From assembly GCA_031459765.1 (NCBI GenBank), contig JAVKHY010000002.1:186001-250000 (forward strand): 64,000 nucleotides of DNA, in the 5' to 3' direction. This stretch comes from Armatimonadota bacterium. GTDB lineage: Bacteria; Sysuimicrobiota; Sysuimicrobiia; Sysuimicrobiales; Kaftiobacteriaceae. Each line of letters begins with the position of its first letter. The stretch's first letter is position 1. A program made the position numbers and the translations under genes. Positions 7,368 through 15,876 of this stretch are shown in pieces. Below the pieces are notes generated by a model that saw only the letters and a program-made list of their open reading frames with translations, searched no databases and was not told the DNA's origin.

Positions 7368-7484
7368 CTACCGACCGGCGATCCGCTCCGCCCTGAGCAG
7401 CTCGCCGCCGCCGTGCCCTGCGAAGGCCGGCGGCGTCCAGACCATGAGGAGCGCCGCCAGAGCCACTGCCAGGACCTTCAGCAT
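7368..7484 (-). CDS. 38-aa secreted peptide upstream of HTH-TPR regulator
   Basis: ATG with a strong ribosome site AAAGGAGG opens a 38-codon frame: a classical signal peptide MLKVLAVALAALLMVWTPP with AFA cleavage site, then a short mature tail GHGGGELLRAERIAGR. Size and layout match pro-peptides of RRNPP quorum-sensing systems (PapR, NprX, Phr: short, exported, encoded beside the TPR receptor). It lies 16 bases before the TPR regulator on the same strand. A small envelope protein of other function is the alternative. Confidence 0.6.
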   Translation of the reverse strand: MLKVLAVALAALLMVWTPPAFAGHGGGELLRAERIAGR

Positions 7485-7579
7485 GGAGGGCCTCCTTTCT
7501 GCCCTCCCGCCCGGAACATTCTCTTCCGCCTCATAAATCCCTTCCGGTGGAGATCGGAGATTTCACATATAGTGACGCC

Positions 7580-7607
7580 AAGGCGCCTTAGGGCCCATGG
7601 TTGGCCC
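7580..7607 (-). promoter_or_regulatory. Possible operator upstream of peptide-TPR operon
   Basis: In the 230-base gap between csp and the peptide gene lie a perfect 10-bp palindrome AAGGCGCCTT (7580-7589) and an interrupted palindrome GGGCC-N7-GGCCC (7591-7607). Symmetric elements here would suit autoregulation by the HTH-TPR protein. No confident -10/-35 pair was seen, though TTATGA on the minus strand near 7530 is possible. Confidence 0.35.
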
Positions 7608-7714
7608 ATTTAGGCTACGAATGTGTGTTCGAACAGTGGAAACTCAACGACGCAGTACAGGCGGAAAAGCCCCCGCCTCCCCGGTACACGAGGTTTGGAA
7701 CCCGCTACAAGAGG

Positions 7715-7921
7715 CTACCCGATAACGCGGACGCGTGTGGCCTGAGGCCCCTTCTGTCCCTGCGTGGCCTCGTACTCGACCTTCTGTCCCTCGTTGAGCG
7801 TGCGATAGCCGGTTCCTTCGATCCCTGTGTAATGGACAAAGAGATCCCGGCCGCCGTCGTCAGGGGTGATGAAGCCGTACCCCTTCTCGGCGTTGAACCA
7901 CTTCACAGTCCCGGTTGCCAT
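7715..7921 (-). CDS. Cold shock protein (CspA family)
   Basis: A 68-aa single cold-shock domain with intact RNA-binding motifs: [15 protein letters not shown] (RNP1) and DLFVHYTGI (RNP2). It is a full-length OB-fold RNA chaperone that melts mRNA secondary structure. The distal HYTGI variant replaces the commoner HFSAI. It sits alone, downstream of the NarL-type regulator gene; the ~170 bases between them would hold its promoter and leader, but no distinctive cold-box was recognised. Confidence 0.95.
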   Translation of the reverse strand: MATGTVKWFNAEKGYGFITPDDGGRDLFVHYTGIEGTGYRTLNEGQKVEYEATQGQKGPQATRVRVIG

Positions 7922-8095
7922 GCGCTGAACCCCTGCCCTTCCTCACCGAACTGCCCGCAGGCTTCGCTGCAGACGCTTGGTCCCCCATTCCCCACCGAGG
8001 CGGAGCAGTCCTGCTGCCGGCGACCGGCCGAAGGGTCTTTCGCGGGTCCCGCTCAGACCGGGGCCGGCGGAGCGACGACGCCCGTCGGAAGCGGG

Positions 8096-8773
8096 TCAGG
8101 GTTGGATGAGCCCTTTCCGGACGGCGTAGCGCACGAGCAGGCTGCGGTCGTGCAGATCCAGCTTCTCCATGATGTGCGCCCGGTGCGTCTGCACCGTCTT
8201 CACGCTGATGAAGAGGCGGTCGGCAATCTGCGCATTCGTCAATCCTTCCGCGATCAGGACCAGAATCTCCCGCTCGCGGTCGGTCAGGCCGTCATACCGG
8301 CCCGCCCCCTCTCCCGAGCGCATCCGGTCCAGGTAGTCCTGCACCACGCTGCGCGCGACGGCCGGGTAGAGGAAGGCCTCGCCGCGCGCCGCCGCCCGCA
8401 CCGCCTCCACCAGATCGGTGGCCGCAGCGCGCTTCAGCACATATCCCGCCGCGCCCAGGCGCAGCAACTGGAAGACGTAGGACTCTTCCTCGTGCATGGT
8501 CAGGATCAACACCTGGGTCTCCGGCAGGACGCGGCGGATCTCCTGGGTGGCCTCCACGCCGTTTTTCTTCGGCATGCTGATGTCCATGACGACGACGTCG
8601 GGACGCAGTTGCCGCGCCAAGCGGACCGCTTCGTCTCCGTCCCTGGCTTCGCCCACGACCTCCAGGTCGGGCTGCGCGTCCAGGATCATCCGGATGCCCT
8701 CGCGGACCACGGCATGGTCCTCCGCGATCAGCACACGGATCTCGGGCGCCGGTTGGGGTGCTGGTCGAGCCAT
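8096..8773 (-). CDS. NarL/FixJ-family response regulator
   Basis: A 225-aa regulator: receiver (acidic pocket VLIAEDHAVV, phosphoacceptor in VVVMDISMPKKN, Lys in YVLKRA) followed by a GerE HTH (LTDREREILVLIAEGLTNAQ). No kinase gene is adjacent, so it is an orphan here, possibly served by one of the NarX-like kinases at 50.9 or 56.3 kb, whose own regulators are close relatives. It is preceded by a palindromic box with 22-base spacing to GATAGG. Confidence 0.92.
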   Translation of the reverse strand: MARPAPQPAPEIRVLIAEDHAVVREGIRMILDAQPDLEVVGEARDGDEAVRLARQLRPDVVVMDISMPKKNGVEATQEIRRVLPETQVLILTMHEEESYVFQLLRLGAAGYVLKRAAATDLVEAVRAAARGEAFLYPAVARSVVQDYLDRMRSGEGAGRYDGLTDREREILVLIAEGLTNAQIADRLFISVKTVQTHRAHIMEKLDLHDRSLLVRYAVRKGLIQP

Positions 8774-8817
8774 AGGATGACCTCCGCGCGTAGCGTACCA
8801 ACCCTGCGCGGGGAAGG

Positions 8818-8863
8818 CCTATCGGCTCACGTCACGATTTTGCGGGTCGGGCCGAGGCCCGAG
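8818..8863 (-). promoter_or_regulatory. Palindromic box plus -10 for NarL-type regulator
   Basis: TCGGGC-CGAG-GCCCGA (core 8847-8862) is a perfect 6-bp-arm palindrome. Reading leftwards, GATAGG (8818-8823) begins 22 bases after the 18-mer, about 45 bases before the regulator's ATG. Confidence 0.65.
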
Positions 8864-8899
8864 ATTCGCCATCGGGTCCCGGCCGGAGGAACCCCCCGC

Positions 8900-9049
8900 T
8901 CAGATCGGCTCGCTCGCGTCGAAGGGGTCGACGGCCCGGGTCGTCGCCGCCCACAGGCGCAGCAGGGAAACCAGGTGGACCGCCCCGGCCGCCATCCCCA
9001 CGGCCGCGACCGCGGCCAGAGTCAGCCCCAGGGCGCGCAGTACCCTCAT
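8900..9049 (-). CDS. Small single-span membrane protein
   Basis: A 49-aa protein with one hydrophobic segment (VLRALGLTLAAVAAVGMAAG region) and a charged C-terminal tail ending DPFDASEPI. The ATG at 9049 follows GAGGAGG on the minus strand. It lies divergent from the VKOR gene and upstream of the NarL regulator. Function is unknown; a signal-peptide reading is possible but no clear cleavage site was seen. Confidence 0.5.
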   Translation of the reverse strand: MRVLRALGLTLAAVAAVGMAAGAVHLVSLLRLWAATTRAVDPFDASEPI

Positions 9050-9258
9050 GGCACGCCTCCTCTCGCCTCCATCCTCCTCTGTTTCCTCTCCCGGAGGCAA
9101 TCGGCACTCCGCCCGATCCGGCTCTCCGCCTCTGGAGGCGTGAATTGATCCCTGAGGAGGAGCCGGACAGGGACGGGACGGCCGAAGGACCGGCCCGGCT
9201 CAGATCGAAGAGATCGGATCGTCTCGGGATGAAGACGACGGCCGGCGCGGGGTGACGG

Positions 9259-10128
9259 ATGTACGGACAGGCTCGAGGATCGAATTTCGGGCGGGCGCGA
9301 AGGGACGCCCCCACCCGAGGCGCCGCGCCGGGCCGAAGCGGCGCGGATCGCCCCCATCCGGGTCTCCTGGTCCTCTCAGCGGCGGGACTGGTGCTCAGCG
9401 CCTACATGCTGTGGACCCGGGCGGCCCACGCGCCGCTGTACTGCCCGCTGGGCAGCGGGTGCGACATCGTCCAGTCGAGCCGGTTCGCGGCGGTCTTCGG
9501 CATCCCGGTGTCGCTGCTGGGCGTGCTGTTCTACACGGCGCTCCTCCTCCTGGCCGCCCGGCCCCTGCCCCCTGCCCGGCGTGTGACGCTGGCTCTGCCG
9601 CTCGCGGCAGCCGGCCTGGGGGCTTCGCTGGTCTTCACGATCGTCCAGCAGACGGCCATCAGAGCGACCTGCTCGCTGTGCATCGTCTCCGCCCTGCTCA
9701 CGGCCGCGATCGCCATTCTGGTGTGGCGGGAACCGCGCCGGGGGGACTGGCGGCTCTGGACGGCCACGGCCGTCGCCCCGCTCGTCGCCGCCCTCTTCCT
9801 GATCGCCGGGTACACCGCCTCGAGACCGCCGACGGCCGAGCAACTCTACGCCGAGGGGCTGGCGCGTCACCTGACGGCCATCGGCGCGAAGTTCTACGGC
9901 GCCTACTGGTGCCCTCACTGCACCAACCAGAAGGAGATGTTCGGCAGGGCCGCGGCACTGCTGCCGTACATCGAGTGCGACCCGCGATCGCCGATCGGGC
10001 AACCCCAGGTCTGCGCGGCCGCCCAGATCCGCGCCTATCCCACCTGGGAGATCAACGGGCGGCGGTTTGAGGGGGAACTCTCCCTCCGGCAGCTGGCCGA
10101 GCTGTCGGGCTACCGGCCCCCGCCCTGA
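9259..10128 (+). CDS. VKOR-thioredoxin fusion, disulfide-forming membrane enzyme
   Basis: A 289-aa protein. Four to five membrane helices carry the VKOR cysteines: CPLGSGC loop pair and the CSLC redox motif near residue 140. A fifth segment leads to a periplasmic thioredoxin-like domain with active site YWCPHC. This is the single-chain bacterial VKOR-Trx arrangement that re-oxidises its thioredoxin domain and passes electrons to quinone, doing the job of DsbA plus DsbB. In a window full of CxxCH cytochromes, oxidative folding of exported proteins is a fitting role. Starts at ATG 9259; promoter not clear. Confidence 0.92.
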   Translation: MYGQARGSNFGRARRDAPTRGAAPGRSGADRPHPGLLVLSAAGLVLSAYMLWTRAAHAPLYCPLGSGCDIVQSSRFAAVFGIPVSLLGVLFYTALLLLAARPLPPARRVTLALPLAAAGLGASLVFTIVQQTAIRATCSLCIVSALLTAAIAILVWREPRRGDWRLWTATAVAPLVAALFLIAGYTASRPPTAEQLYAEGLARHLTAIGAKFYGAYWCPHCTNQKEMFGRAAALLPYIECDPRSPIGQPQVCAAAQIRAYPTWEINGRRFEGELSLRQLAELSGYRPPP

Positions 10129-10176
10129 GGCGCGGCCGCGCCAAGACGGCCCGGACCGGTGCGCCCCGGCCTGGAA

Positions 10177-10222
10177 ATCGGGCACGAACCGGATGGCCGC
10201 ACTCCGCTTCCCGCGGTACGCT
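10177..10222 (+). promoter_or_regulatory. Palindromic box plus -10 for DUF3795-like gene
   Basis: ATCGGGC-ACGA-ACCGGAT (10177-10194) followed after 22 bases by TACGCT (10217-10222). The predicted transcript would start about a dozen bases before ATG 10241. Confidence 0.65.
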
Positions 10223-10240
10223 GAATGTAGGTGGACCCTC

Positions 10241-10597
10241 ATGCCCGAGGATTACGCGGCGATCTGCGGCCTCTACTGGGAAGGCAGCGCGTGGTACGAG
10301 ACGCTGGGGGCGACGTGCGCCACCCAGGGGGAAGCGGCGCTGCCGAAGATCTGTCCGGTCTACGCGTGCGCGAAGGAGCGCGCCGTCGCGCACTGCGGGG
10401 TGTGCCCGGAGTTCCCCTGCATCCTCCTCGTGCACATGGCGGCGCAGACCGCGGGGGGCGATCCACGCATCGCTTCAGCCGCGCTGCGGGCCGAACTCGG
10501 AGACGACCTGTGGGCGGCCTGGGCACGCCAGCAGCGCACCTGGGTCAACGCCTACTGCCCGCTGCGTGTCCTCCACACAGTAAGCGAGCGGGGCTGA
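10241..10597 (+). CDS. DUF3795-like cysteine-rich protein
   Basis: A 118-aa cytoplasmic protein whose N-terminal half carries a series of cysteines: ICGLYWEGSAWYETLG, then CAT, KICPVYAC, and HCGVCPEFPC. The order and spacing recall DUF3795, small proteins with a probable zinc or Fe-S site. ATG 10241 is chosen because it is the first start after the predicted transcription start; a longer frame would overlap the promoter and the VKOR gene. It is convergent with the CcdA-like gene. Biochemical role unknown. Confidence 0.7.
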   Translation: MPEDYAAICGLYWEGSAWYETLGATCATQGEAALPKICPVYACAKERAVAHCGVCPEFPCILLVHMAAQTAGGDPRIASAALRAELGDDLWAAWARQQRTWVNAYCPLRVLHTVSERG

Positions 10598-10611
10598 AGA
10601 GTCGAAGCCCC
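10590..10611. terminator. Hairpin between convergent genes
   Basis: GGGGCT (10590-10595) pairs with AGCCCC (10606-10611) at the junction of the DUF3795-like and CcdA-like genes. Short and without a T-run; possibly bidirectional. Confidence 0.3.
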
Positions 10612-10621
10612 TCGCGCCGGG

Positions 10622-11302
10622 CTACGTCGTGAGCAGGATGGCGAAACCCAGGGCCACGGCGAGGGTGCCCAGGGCACCCGTCGCCCAGGACCGCCGCGGC
10701 AGGTACCAGTGGCCGATGCGGTTGAGGATGCGCCGGTTGGCGATCAGAGCCAGCAGCAGGATCAGGGGCGCGATGAAGGCGATGTTGTACAGGAGCAGGT
10801 AGGCCAGCCGGGCCGGCAGCGGCTCCCCTGCCAGCAGCCCCAGGACGCCCAGGTAGATCGCCCCGCTGCACGGGACGGTGCACAGCCCCACCAGCCCGCC
10901 GGCGATCAGCAGCCCGACCGGCGTGGTCCGCGCCAGGGCCCGGCGCACCGTGCCGTGGAAGCGCGCCGGCATCCCGAGGTGCCATCCCCAACCGGGCAAC
11001 ACAGCGTCCTTGATCATCCACAACCCCAGGATCACGACGACCAGCCCCATCAGGCGCACGGGCAGATGCGTCCGGGTCAGGAACGACACCGCGGAGAGGA
11101 GGCCGAGGCCCAGGAGCAGGTAGGTGGCAAACATGCCCGCCACGTACGCGCCGCCCACCCGCCACAGCGGCGGCTGTGCCCGGCCGAAGGCGACGCCGGC
11201 CATGAGCAGTGCCGCGAGCGAGAGCAGCACACTGAAGGCGCACGGGTTCACGCCGTCCAGCAGGCCGGAGACGGCGATCGAGGACAGGGTCAGCGGGCTC
11301 AC
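10622..11302 (-). CDS. CcdA/DsbD-like transmembrane thiol-electron transporter
   Basis: A 226-aa integral membrane protein of about six helices. The two redox cysteine sites typical of the CcdA family sit at the start of helices 1 and 4, in GVNPCAF and LCTVPCSG. CcdA-type proteins carry thiol reducing equivalents from cytoplasmic thioredoxin to the outside. The GTG start (10-15 residues before the first Cys helix) overlaps the TGA of the cupredoxin gene (GTGA), so the two are coupled. As the last gene of the Met-rich operon it would supply reductant for a Cys-ligated copper site or for apocytochrome c. Confidence 0.82.
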   Translation of the reverse strand: MSPLTLSSIAVSGLLDGVNPCAFSVLLSLAALLMAGVAFGRAQPPLWRVGGAYVAGMFATYLLLGLGLLSAVSFLTRTHLPVRLMGLVVVILGLWMIKDAVLPGWGWHLGMPARFHGTVRRALARTTPVGLLIAGGLVGLCTVPCSGAIYLGVLGLLAGEPLPARLAYLLLYNIAFIAPLILLLALIANRRILNRIGHWYLPRRSWATGALGTLAVALGFAILLTT

Positions 11303-11769
11303 CCGCTGACCTCGAGCAGGCCGCGCATCGCCGGGTTCTCCTTGCCGCCGCAGCAGAGGTCGCAGTAGAAGACGTAGGTCCCGGCGGGAATCCGCCCGAG
11401 GCGTACGGTCTGCGCCGTCCGGGGCGGCACGCGGACGTCGATATTCAAGGCCTCGATGCGGAATTGATGCCATCCGCCTCCGTCCATGTGCAGCGAGGTG
11501 TCCACGTTGACGAAGGTGATCGCCAAGTCCGTCCCCGCCCGTGCCTGCAGGTGCCTGGGCTCGAATCCGGCCATGCTCAAGATGACGCGCTGGCTCTCCG
11601 CCGGGGCAGGGCCGGTGGCCTTCGGCGGGCGGAACGGCAGGGTGGCCAGGAACCCCGCCGCGGCGAGCACGGCCAGGGCGGCCAGGGCGAACCCGAGCGC
11701 GCGGCGACGAAGCATCCTGCGCCGCCGCGCATCCTCTGATGGTCGGTGCCTTCCCCGGTTCCCGGTCAT
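11299..11769 (-). CDS. Membrane-anchored cupredoxin-like protein
   Basis: A 156-aa protein: basic N-terminus, one anchor helix (residues ~24-45), then a cupredoxin domain. The C-terminal copper loop reads FYCDLCCGGKENPAMRG, close to a CuA-type CxxxC..M loop, but the His normally four residues after the second Cys is absent (KEN instead). Other candidate ligands are in SLHMDGGGWHQF. It could therefore hold a modified mono- or dinuclear Cu site or serve in copper delivery. ATG 11769 follows GGAGG; translation is coupled to the CcdA-like gene. Confidence 0.78.
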   Translation of the reverse strand: MTGNRGRHRPSEDARRRRMLRRRALGFALAALAVLAAAGFLATLPFRPPKATGPAPAESQRVILSMAGFEPRHLQARAGTDLAITFVNVDTSLHMDGGGWHQFRIEALNIDVRVPPRTAQTVRLGRIPAGTYVFYCDLCCGGKENPAMRGLLEVSG

Positions 11770-11794
11770 CGTTGCCTCCTCCGGAGCCTTATCC

Positions 11795-12268
11795 TTAGTG
11801 ACACGCCGCCGCAGCCCGGCGGGCATGGCGCAGCGCCCGCAGCATGAGCAGGATCCCCGCGGCGTTGGCGGCCAGACTCAGGACGACAACGTAGAGCTTG
11901 TACCGGATCAGAAACGTGGCGGCGGCGGACAGCCCGATGAACGGCACCGCATCGGCCAGATGGTGGAGACAGCAGGCCACCATCGCCGTCGTCGAGGTCG
12001 CCGTCCCGCCGGCGGCGACGACCGCCCCGGTTCCGTCCGCCCGGAGGGTTCTCCGGACGTGTGTGTAGAGGGTCGTCTGCGCCCCGAACCCCACGGCGAC
12101 CAGCACGATGAACCAGAGGTCGGCGCGCCATTGGGACAGCAGGTGAGGCCAGGAGCGTGAGGAGAGGCCGACAATCAGGCTGTAGCCGGCGATCAGGCCG
12201 CCCGTGGACAGCACTCCGATCCGGATGGAGCGCCAGTCCGTCGTCGGGAACCCCACGGCCAGACTCAT
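11795..12268 (-). CDS. Four-helix membrane protein with CCLHH motif
   Basis: A 157-aa protein with about four hydrophobic segments. A distinctive motif VACCLHHLADAVPFIG at the end of helix 3 (two Cys, two His) could bind metal or heme. Start at 12268 gives an ATGA overlap with the upstream gene; a start three codons earlier is possible. It lies between a membrane-anchored lipoprotein-like gene and the cupredoxin gene in the Met-rich operon, so a part in copper or heme handling at the membrane is inferred. I do not recognise a named family. Confidence 0.6.
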   Translation of the reverse strand: MSLAVGFPTTDWRSIRIGVLSTGGLIAGYSLIVGLSSRSWPHLLSQWRADLWFIVLVAVGFGAQTTLYTHVRRTLRADGTGAVVAAGGTATSTTAMVACCLHHLADAVPFIGLSAAATFLIRYKLYVVVLSLAANAAGILLMLRALRHARRAAAACH

Positions 12269-12726
12269 GGGCTCCACCGGAAGGTCCGCGCCGCCACGCC
12301 GGCGATACCCTTGATCGCCAGCTCGACCGGCTGGCCGGAGGGAACTTTCGGGAAGATGAGGATGCCCGAGCGGTGATGGCTGTCGTCCGAGGTGCTCACC
12401 CAGCGCAGCGGCCGGAAGGTCCTTCCCCCGACGCGCAGCTCGCTGATCTTCACCATGTCGTAGGTGGAGAGATCGCCGCTGTGGGTGGTCAGCGCGACAA
12501 GGAAGACCGTGTACCGGTCGGCCTCATCGCCCGCGGCTTCGGGGTCGTCGTATGTGACCTCGATGGCCACGCCGCCCTCACCCCGGTCGCGCTGCACACG
12601 GCCGCGTTCGGCGGCAGCCCCGACCGCCGCCCCCTGCTCGGGCGCCGCCGACGGACGCAGCAGGAACAGGTACACGCCGCCGAACACGACGGCGCCGATC
12701 GCCATGGCCACGAAGGCCGCTCGCAT
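12265..12726 (-). CDS. Exported membrane-anchored protein of the Met-rich operon
   Basis: A 153-aa protein with an N-terminal anchor (residues 4-24) and a soluble beta-rich domain. It carries the pattern FLVALTTHSGDLSTYDM, then WVSTSDDSHHRSGIL, in which His pairs are conspicuous. Similar THSxDLS...HHRSG proteins are known next to metal and heme genes in other thermophile-like genomes (recollection, not checked). Its stop overlaps the next gene's start. Probably a periplasmic partner of the cupredoxin. Confidence 0.55.
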   Translation of the reverse strand: MRAAFVAMAIGAVVFGGVYLFLLRPSAAPEQGAAVGAAAERGRVQRDRGEGGVAIEVTYDDPEAAGDEADRYTVFLVALTTHSGDLSTYDMVKISELRVGGRTFRPLRWVSTSDDSHHRSGILIFPKVPSGQPVELAIKGIAGVAARTFRWSP

Positions 12727-12738
12727 GACCCCTCCCCC

Positions 12739-13826
12739 CTATGTCGCCGGCAGGGTGAACCCCACCGTCGTGCCGGCGCCCGGTCTGCTGGTCGCCCACA
12801 CCCGCCCGCCGTGCGCTTCCACGAGGTGCTTGACGATGGCCAGGCCGAGTCCGGCCCCGCCGGTAGCGCGGGAGCGCGAGCGGTCGACCCGGTGGAACCG
12901 GTCGAAGATGCGCGGCAGTTCCTCCTCGGGGATCCCCGGGCCCGTGTCGGAGACCTCCACCTGCACCTCTCCCCCGTGAGGGGACGCCGCCAGGCGCACC
13001 GTGCCCCCGGCCGGGGTATACCGGATGGCGTTGTCCAGGAGATTGTGCAGGACCTGGGCGATCCGATCGCGATCTGCCGTGACGCGCAGCGGTGCCGGGG
13101 GCAGGTCGAGGACGAGGGCCTTGCCTGCGGCCCGCGGGCGTGCCGCCTCGACGACCTCCCCGGCCAGCGCGGCAAGATCGAGAGGATGCCGCGACAGGGG
13201 CAGCTGGCCTTCCTGAGCCAGGGCCAGGTCCCGAAGGTCCCGGACCAGCCGCGTCAGGAGCTGCGTCTGCGCGTGGAGCGACGCCAGACGCTCCGCGGAG
13301 ACGGGCACGACGCCGTCCAGCATCCCTTCCATGTTGGCCTGCAGCACCGCCAGCGGCGTTCCCAGTTCGTGGGCGATGTCCACCAGCAACTGCCGCCGCA
13401 CCTCCTCGGCCTGCCGGAGGGAGCCGGCCATGACGTTGAAGGCGCGCGCGGCCCGGGCCAGCTCCTCGCCGCCCGTCTCGGGTACGGTCTGGCGGAGGTC
13501 TCCGCGGCCCAGACGCGCCGCCGCGTCGGCAAAGGTCCGCAGCGGCGCCGCGATGGTGCGGGCGACGGCGGTCCCCACCGCGGCCGCCACCAGGAGCCCG
13601 ATTCCCGCCGCGACCCAGATCGCCCGGCGCACGTCCCCCAGCAGCCGCTGCTCGGGGGCGACCATCATGCTCCGCATCATCGCACTCATCCCGGGCATGG
13701 CGCGGGCGTGCTGCAGGAACACCGACACGCGGCGTTCGGCCAGCCGGGCCGTGACCAAGCCCACCACGCCCACGGAAAGCCAGGCCACCAGGACGAGCAC
13801 CAGTACCAGCCGCACCCGGAGGCTCG

Positions 13827-13830
<4 letters not shown>
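12739..13830 (-). CDS. Sensor histidine kinase with Met-rich periplasmic loop
   Basis: A 363-aa EnvZ/CusS-type kinase: helix 1, a short periplasmic loop of ~50 residues, helix 2, HAMP, H-box DIAHELGTPLAVLQANME, N-box LHNLLDNAIRYTPAGG, G1 DTGPGIPEEELPRIFDRF and GGAGLGLAI. The periplasmic loop contains HARAMPGMSAMMRSMM, six Met and a His in 16 residues, which strongly suggests direct Cu(I)/Ag(I) sensing. The start overlaps the end of the response-regulator gene. It is the kinase of the OmpR-type pair that probably controls this operon. Confidence 0.9.
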
Positions 13831-14518
<688 letters not shown>

Positions 14519-14522
<4 letters not shown>

Positions 14523-14854
14523 TGCGAAAGCGCCTTCTTCAGCTCCTCGTACTGCTGCGGGGTGATCTCGCCCCGGGCCAGCCGCTGCCTGAGGATCTGC
14601 AGCGGCTCGTCATCCGGCGCGGCCCGGCCGATCACGCCCCGGGCGACCAGGACGATGCCCGCGACCAGCAGGATCAGCGCCACCAGCGGGAGGAGGCCGA
14701 CGCCGCCCCAGCCGTAGCCGCCCATCATGCCCCGGCCCATCATGCCCCCGGGGCCCATCATCCCCCAGCCGCAGAAAGAGGCTCCCAGGAGGGGGACCAG
14801 CAGCACGACCCCGAGCACGATCACCAGGACGACCGCCAGGTCGCGATTGGTCAT
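14519..14854 (-). CDS. SHOCT-domain membrane protein with Met/Gly-rich loop
   Basis: A 111-aa protein: helix 1, a Met/Gly-rich loop (CGWGMMGPGGMMGRGMMGGY), helix 2, and a C-terminal SHOCT motif (ILRQRLARGEITPQQYEEL). The Met/Cys loop would face the periplasm and could bind Cu(I). SHOCT domains are short helical oligomerisation modules found in many small membrane proteins. It overlaps the response regulator start by four bases. Confidence 0.8.
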
Positions 14855-14866
14855 TGTTGTCCCTCC

Positions 14867-15592
14867 TCAGAAGTGCTTCTCCCGCACAAAGGCGCCGTGC
14901 CAGGCGTGATACCAGACCTGCCCGGTGTAGGCGTTGACGCTGAGCATCCCCACCGGCGTCCCGCCCCGTTCGACGTCGAAGGTGAAGTAGCCGTAGAACG
15001 CCGTGCCCTCGTCGGGCGACGTCCCGGGGAAGGTCTGGGCCAGATACCGGGCGGCGATCTGGCGGGCGCGCTCGATGGCGAGGGGGGCGGTCTGAGGAGG
15101 GGGGGCCTGGAAGGCCGGTCCGCGGCCGTAGCCCGGACCCCAACCGCCCATCATCCCGCCGCCCATCATCCCCGGGCCCATACCCCAGCCAGCCGGCCCC
15201 GCCATGTGGCCGTACTTGGTGTTCCACATCATGTTGGGTCCCGGCTCGGGATGCACAAACCCATTGCGCTCCACAATCAGCTCGAAGGCGCCCAATCCGG
15301 TGCTCTTCTCCTTCACCAGAACGTAGAAGTGGTTGCTGAACTCCATGACCTCCTCGACAACGAGGTCGGCGTTGCCGTAGGCGGCCAGGGCGTCGCGGGC
15401 CCGGGCCGCGGCGTCGTCCAGAGAGGCCACGGCAGCGCCTCCCGCGCCCCACCCGGGGCCCATCATCCCCCAGCCGCCCCATCCACCGCGTCCTCCCGGT
15501 CCGGGTTGCGCGAGGCCCGGCAGCGCCAGCGCCGCCGCCACCAGGATCACGCCGATGCCCGCATAGAGATAACGCCTGCGCATCTCGCTCAT
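14867..15592 (-). CDS. Secreted Met/Gly-rich PepSY-like protein
   Basis: A 241-aa exported protein: signal peptide (AGIGVILVAAALALPGLAQP), a WGMMGPGW segment, a PepSY-like alpha/beta domain (residues ~60-120), a second Met cluster (MGPGMMGGGMMGGWGPGYG) and a further PepSY-like segment ending in TGQVWYHAWHG. The Met clusters resemble copper-buffering proteins. It is the first gene of the operon, starting at ATG 15592 with GAGGTGAGGAG upstream. Periplasmic copper storage or delivery is the best inference. Confidence 0.72.
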   Translation of the reverse strand: MSEMRRRYLYAGIGVILVAAALALPGLAQPGPGGRGGWGGWGMMGPGWGAGGAAVASLDDAAARARDALAAYGNADLVVEEVMEFSNHFYVLVKEKSTGLGAFELIVERNGFVHPEPGPNMMWNTKYGHMAGPAGWGMGPGMMGGGMMGGWGPGYGRGPAFQAPPPQTAPLAIERARQIAARYLAQTFPGTSPDEGTAFYGYFTFDVERGGTPVGMLSVNAYTGQVWYHAWHGAFVREKHF

Positions 15593-15636
15593 CTCCTCAC
15601 CTCTGCGGTCTCGAGGATCGGTCTCCTCTGCCCGTC

Positions 15637-15690
15637 ACACTACCGGCCCCTGATGAAGCCCTCGTGAACGAGAGGTGAAGAATGTGTGAC
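15637..15690 (-). promoter_or_regulatory. OmpR-type direct-repeat box and -10 of the Met-rich operon
   Basis: Four 7-mers spaced exactly 11 bp apart on the plus strand: TGATGAA (15651), TCGTGAA (15662), AGGTGAA (15673), GTGTGAC (15684). Reading on the minus strand, the last repeat ends eight bases before TAGTGT (15637-15642), a -10 candidate. This geometry is typical for PhoB/CusR-like activators replacing the -35 region. Confidence 0.6.
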
Positions 15691-15730
15691 CGCTCACTTC
15701 GTATCTTACGCGCGCTGCGCGCGCCTCACC

Positions 15731-15748
15731 ATCGGGCGGCGGCCTGAT
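15731..15748 (+). promoter_or_regulatory. Palindromic box without clear -10
   Basis: ATCGGGC-GGCG-GCCTGAT, a good match to the recurring box, 63 bp upstream (centre to centre) of the ccm promoter box. No -10 hexamer stands at the usual distance, so it may be an auxiliary upstream site for ccm. Confidence 0.5.
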
Positions 15749-15793
15749 GGGCAGGGTGGCGAGGACGCGGTCTCCAGTTCTCAGAGGAGGGGA

Positions 15794-15839
15794 ATCGGAT
15801 CGGAACCTGATACCGCCTGCATCTGCCCCTCCCTAGACT
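15794..15839 (+). promoter_or_regulatory. Palindromic box plus -10 of the ccm operon
   Basis: ATCGGAT-CGGA-ACCTGAT (15794-15811), then 22 bases, then TAGACT (15834-15839). This would drive the whole cytochrome c maturation operon. Confidence 0.62.
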
Positions 15840-15876
15840 GAGCGAGGAGAGCGTGCATTCCGTACAGGGGCGGATC

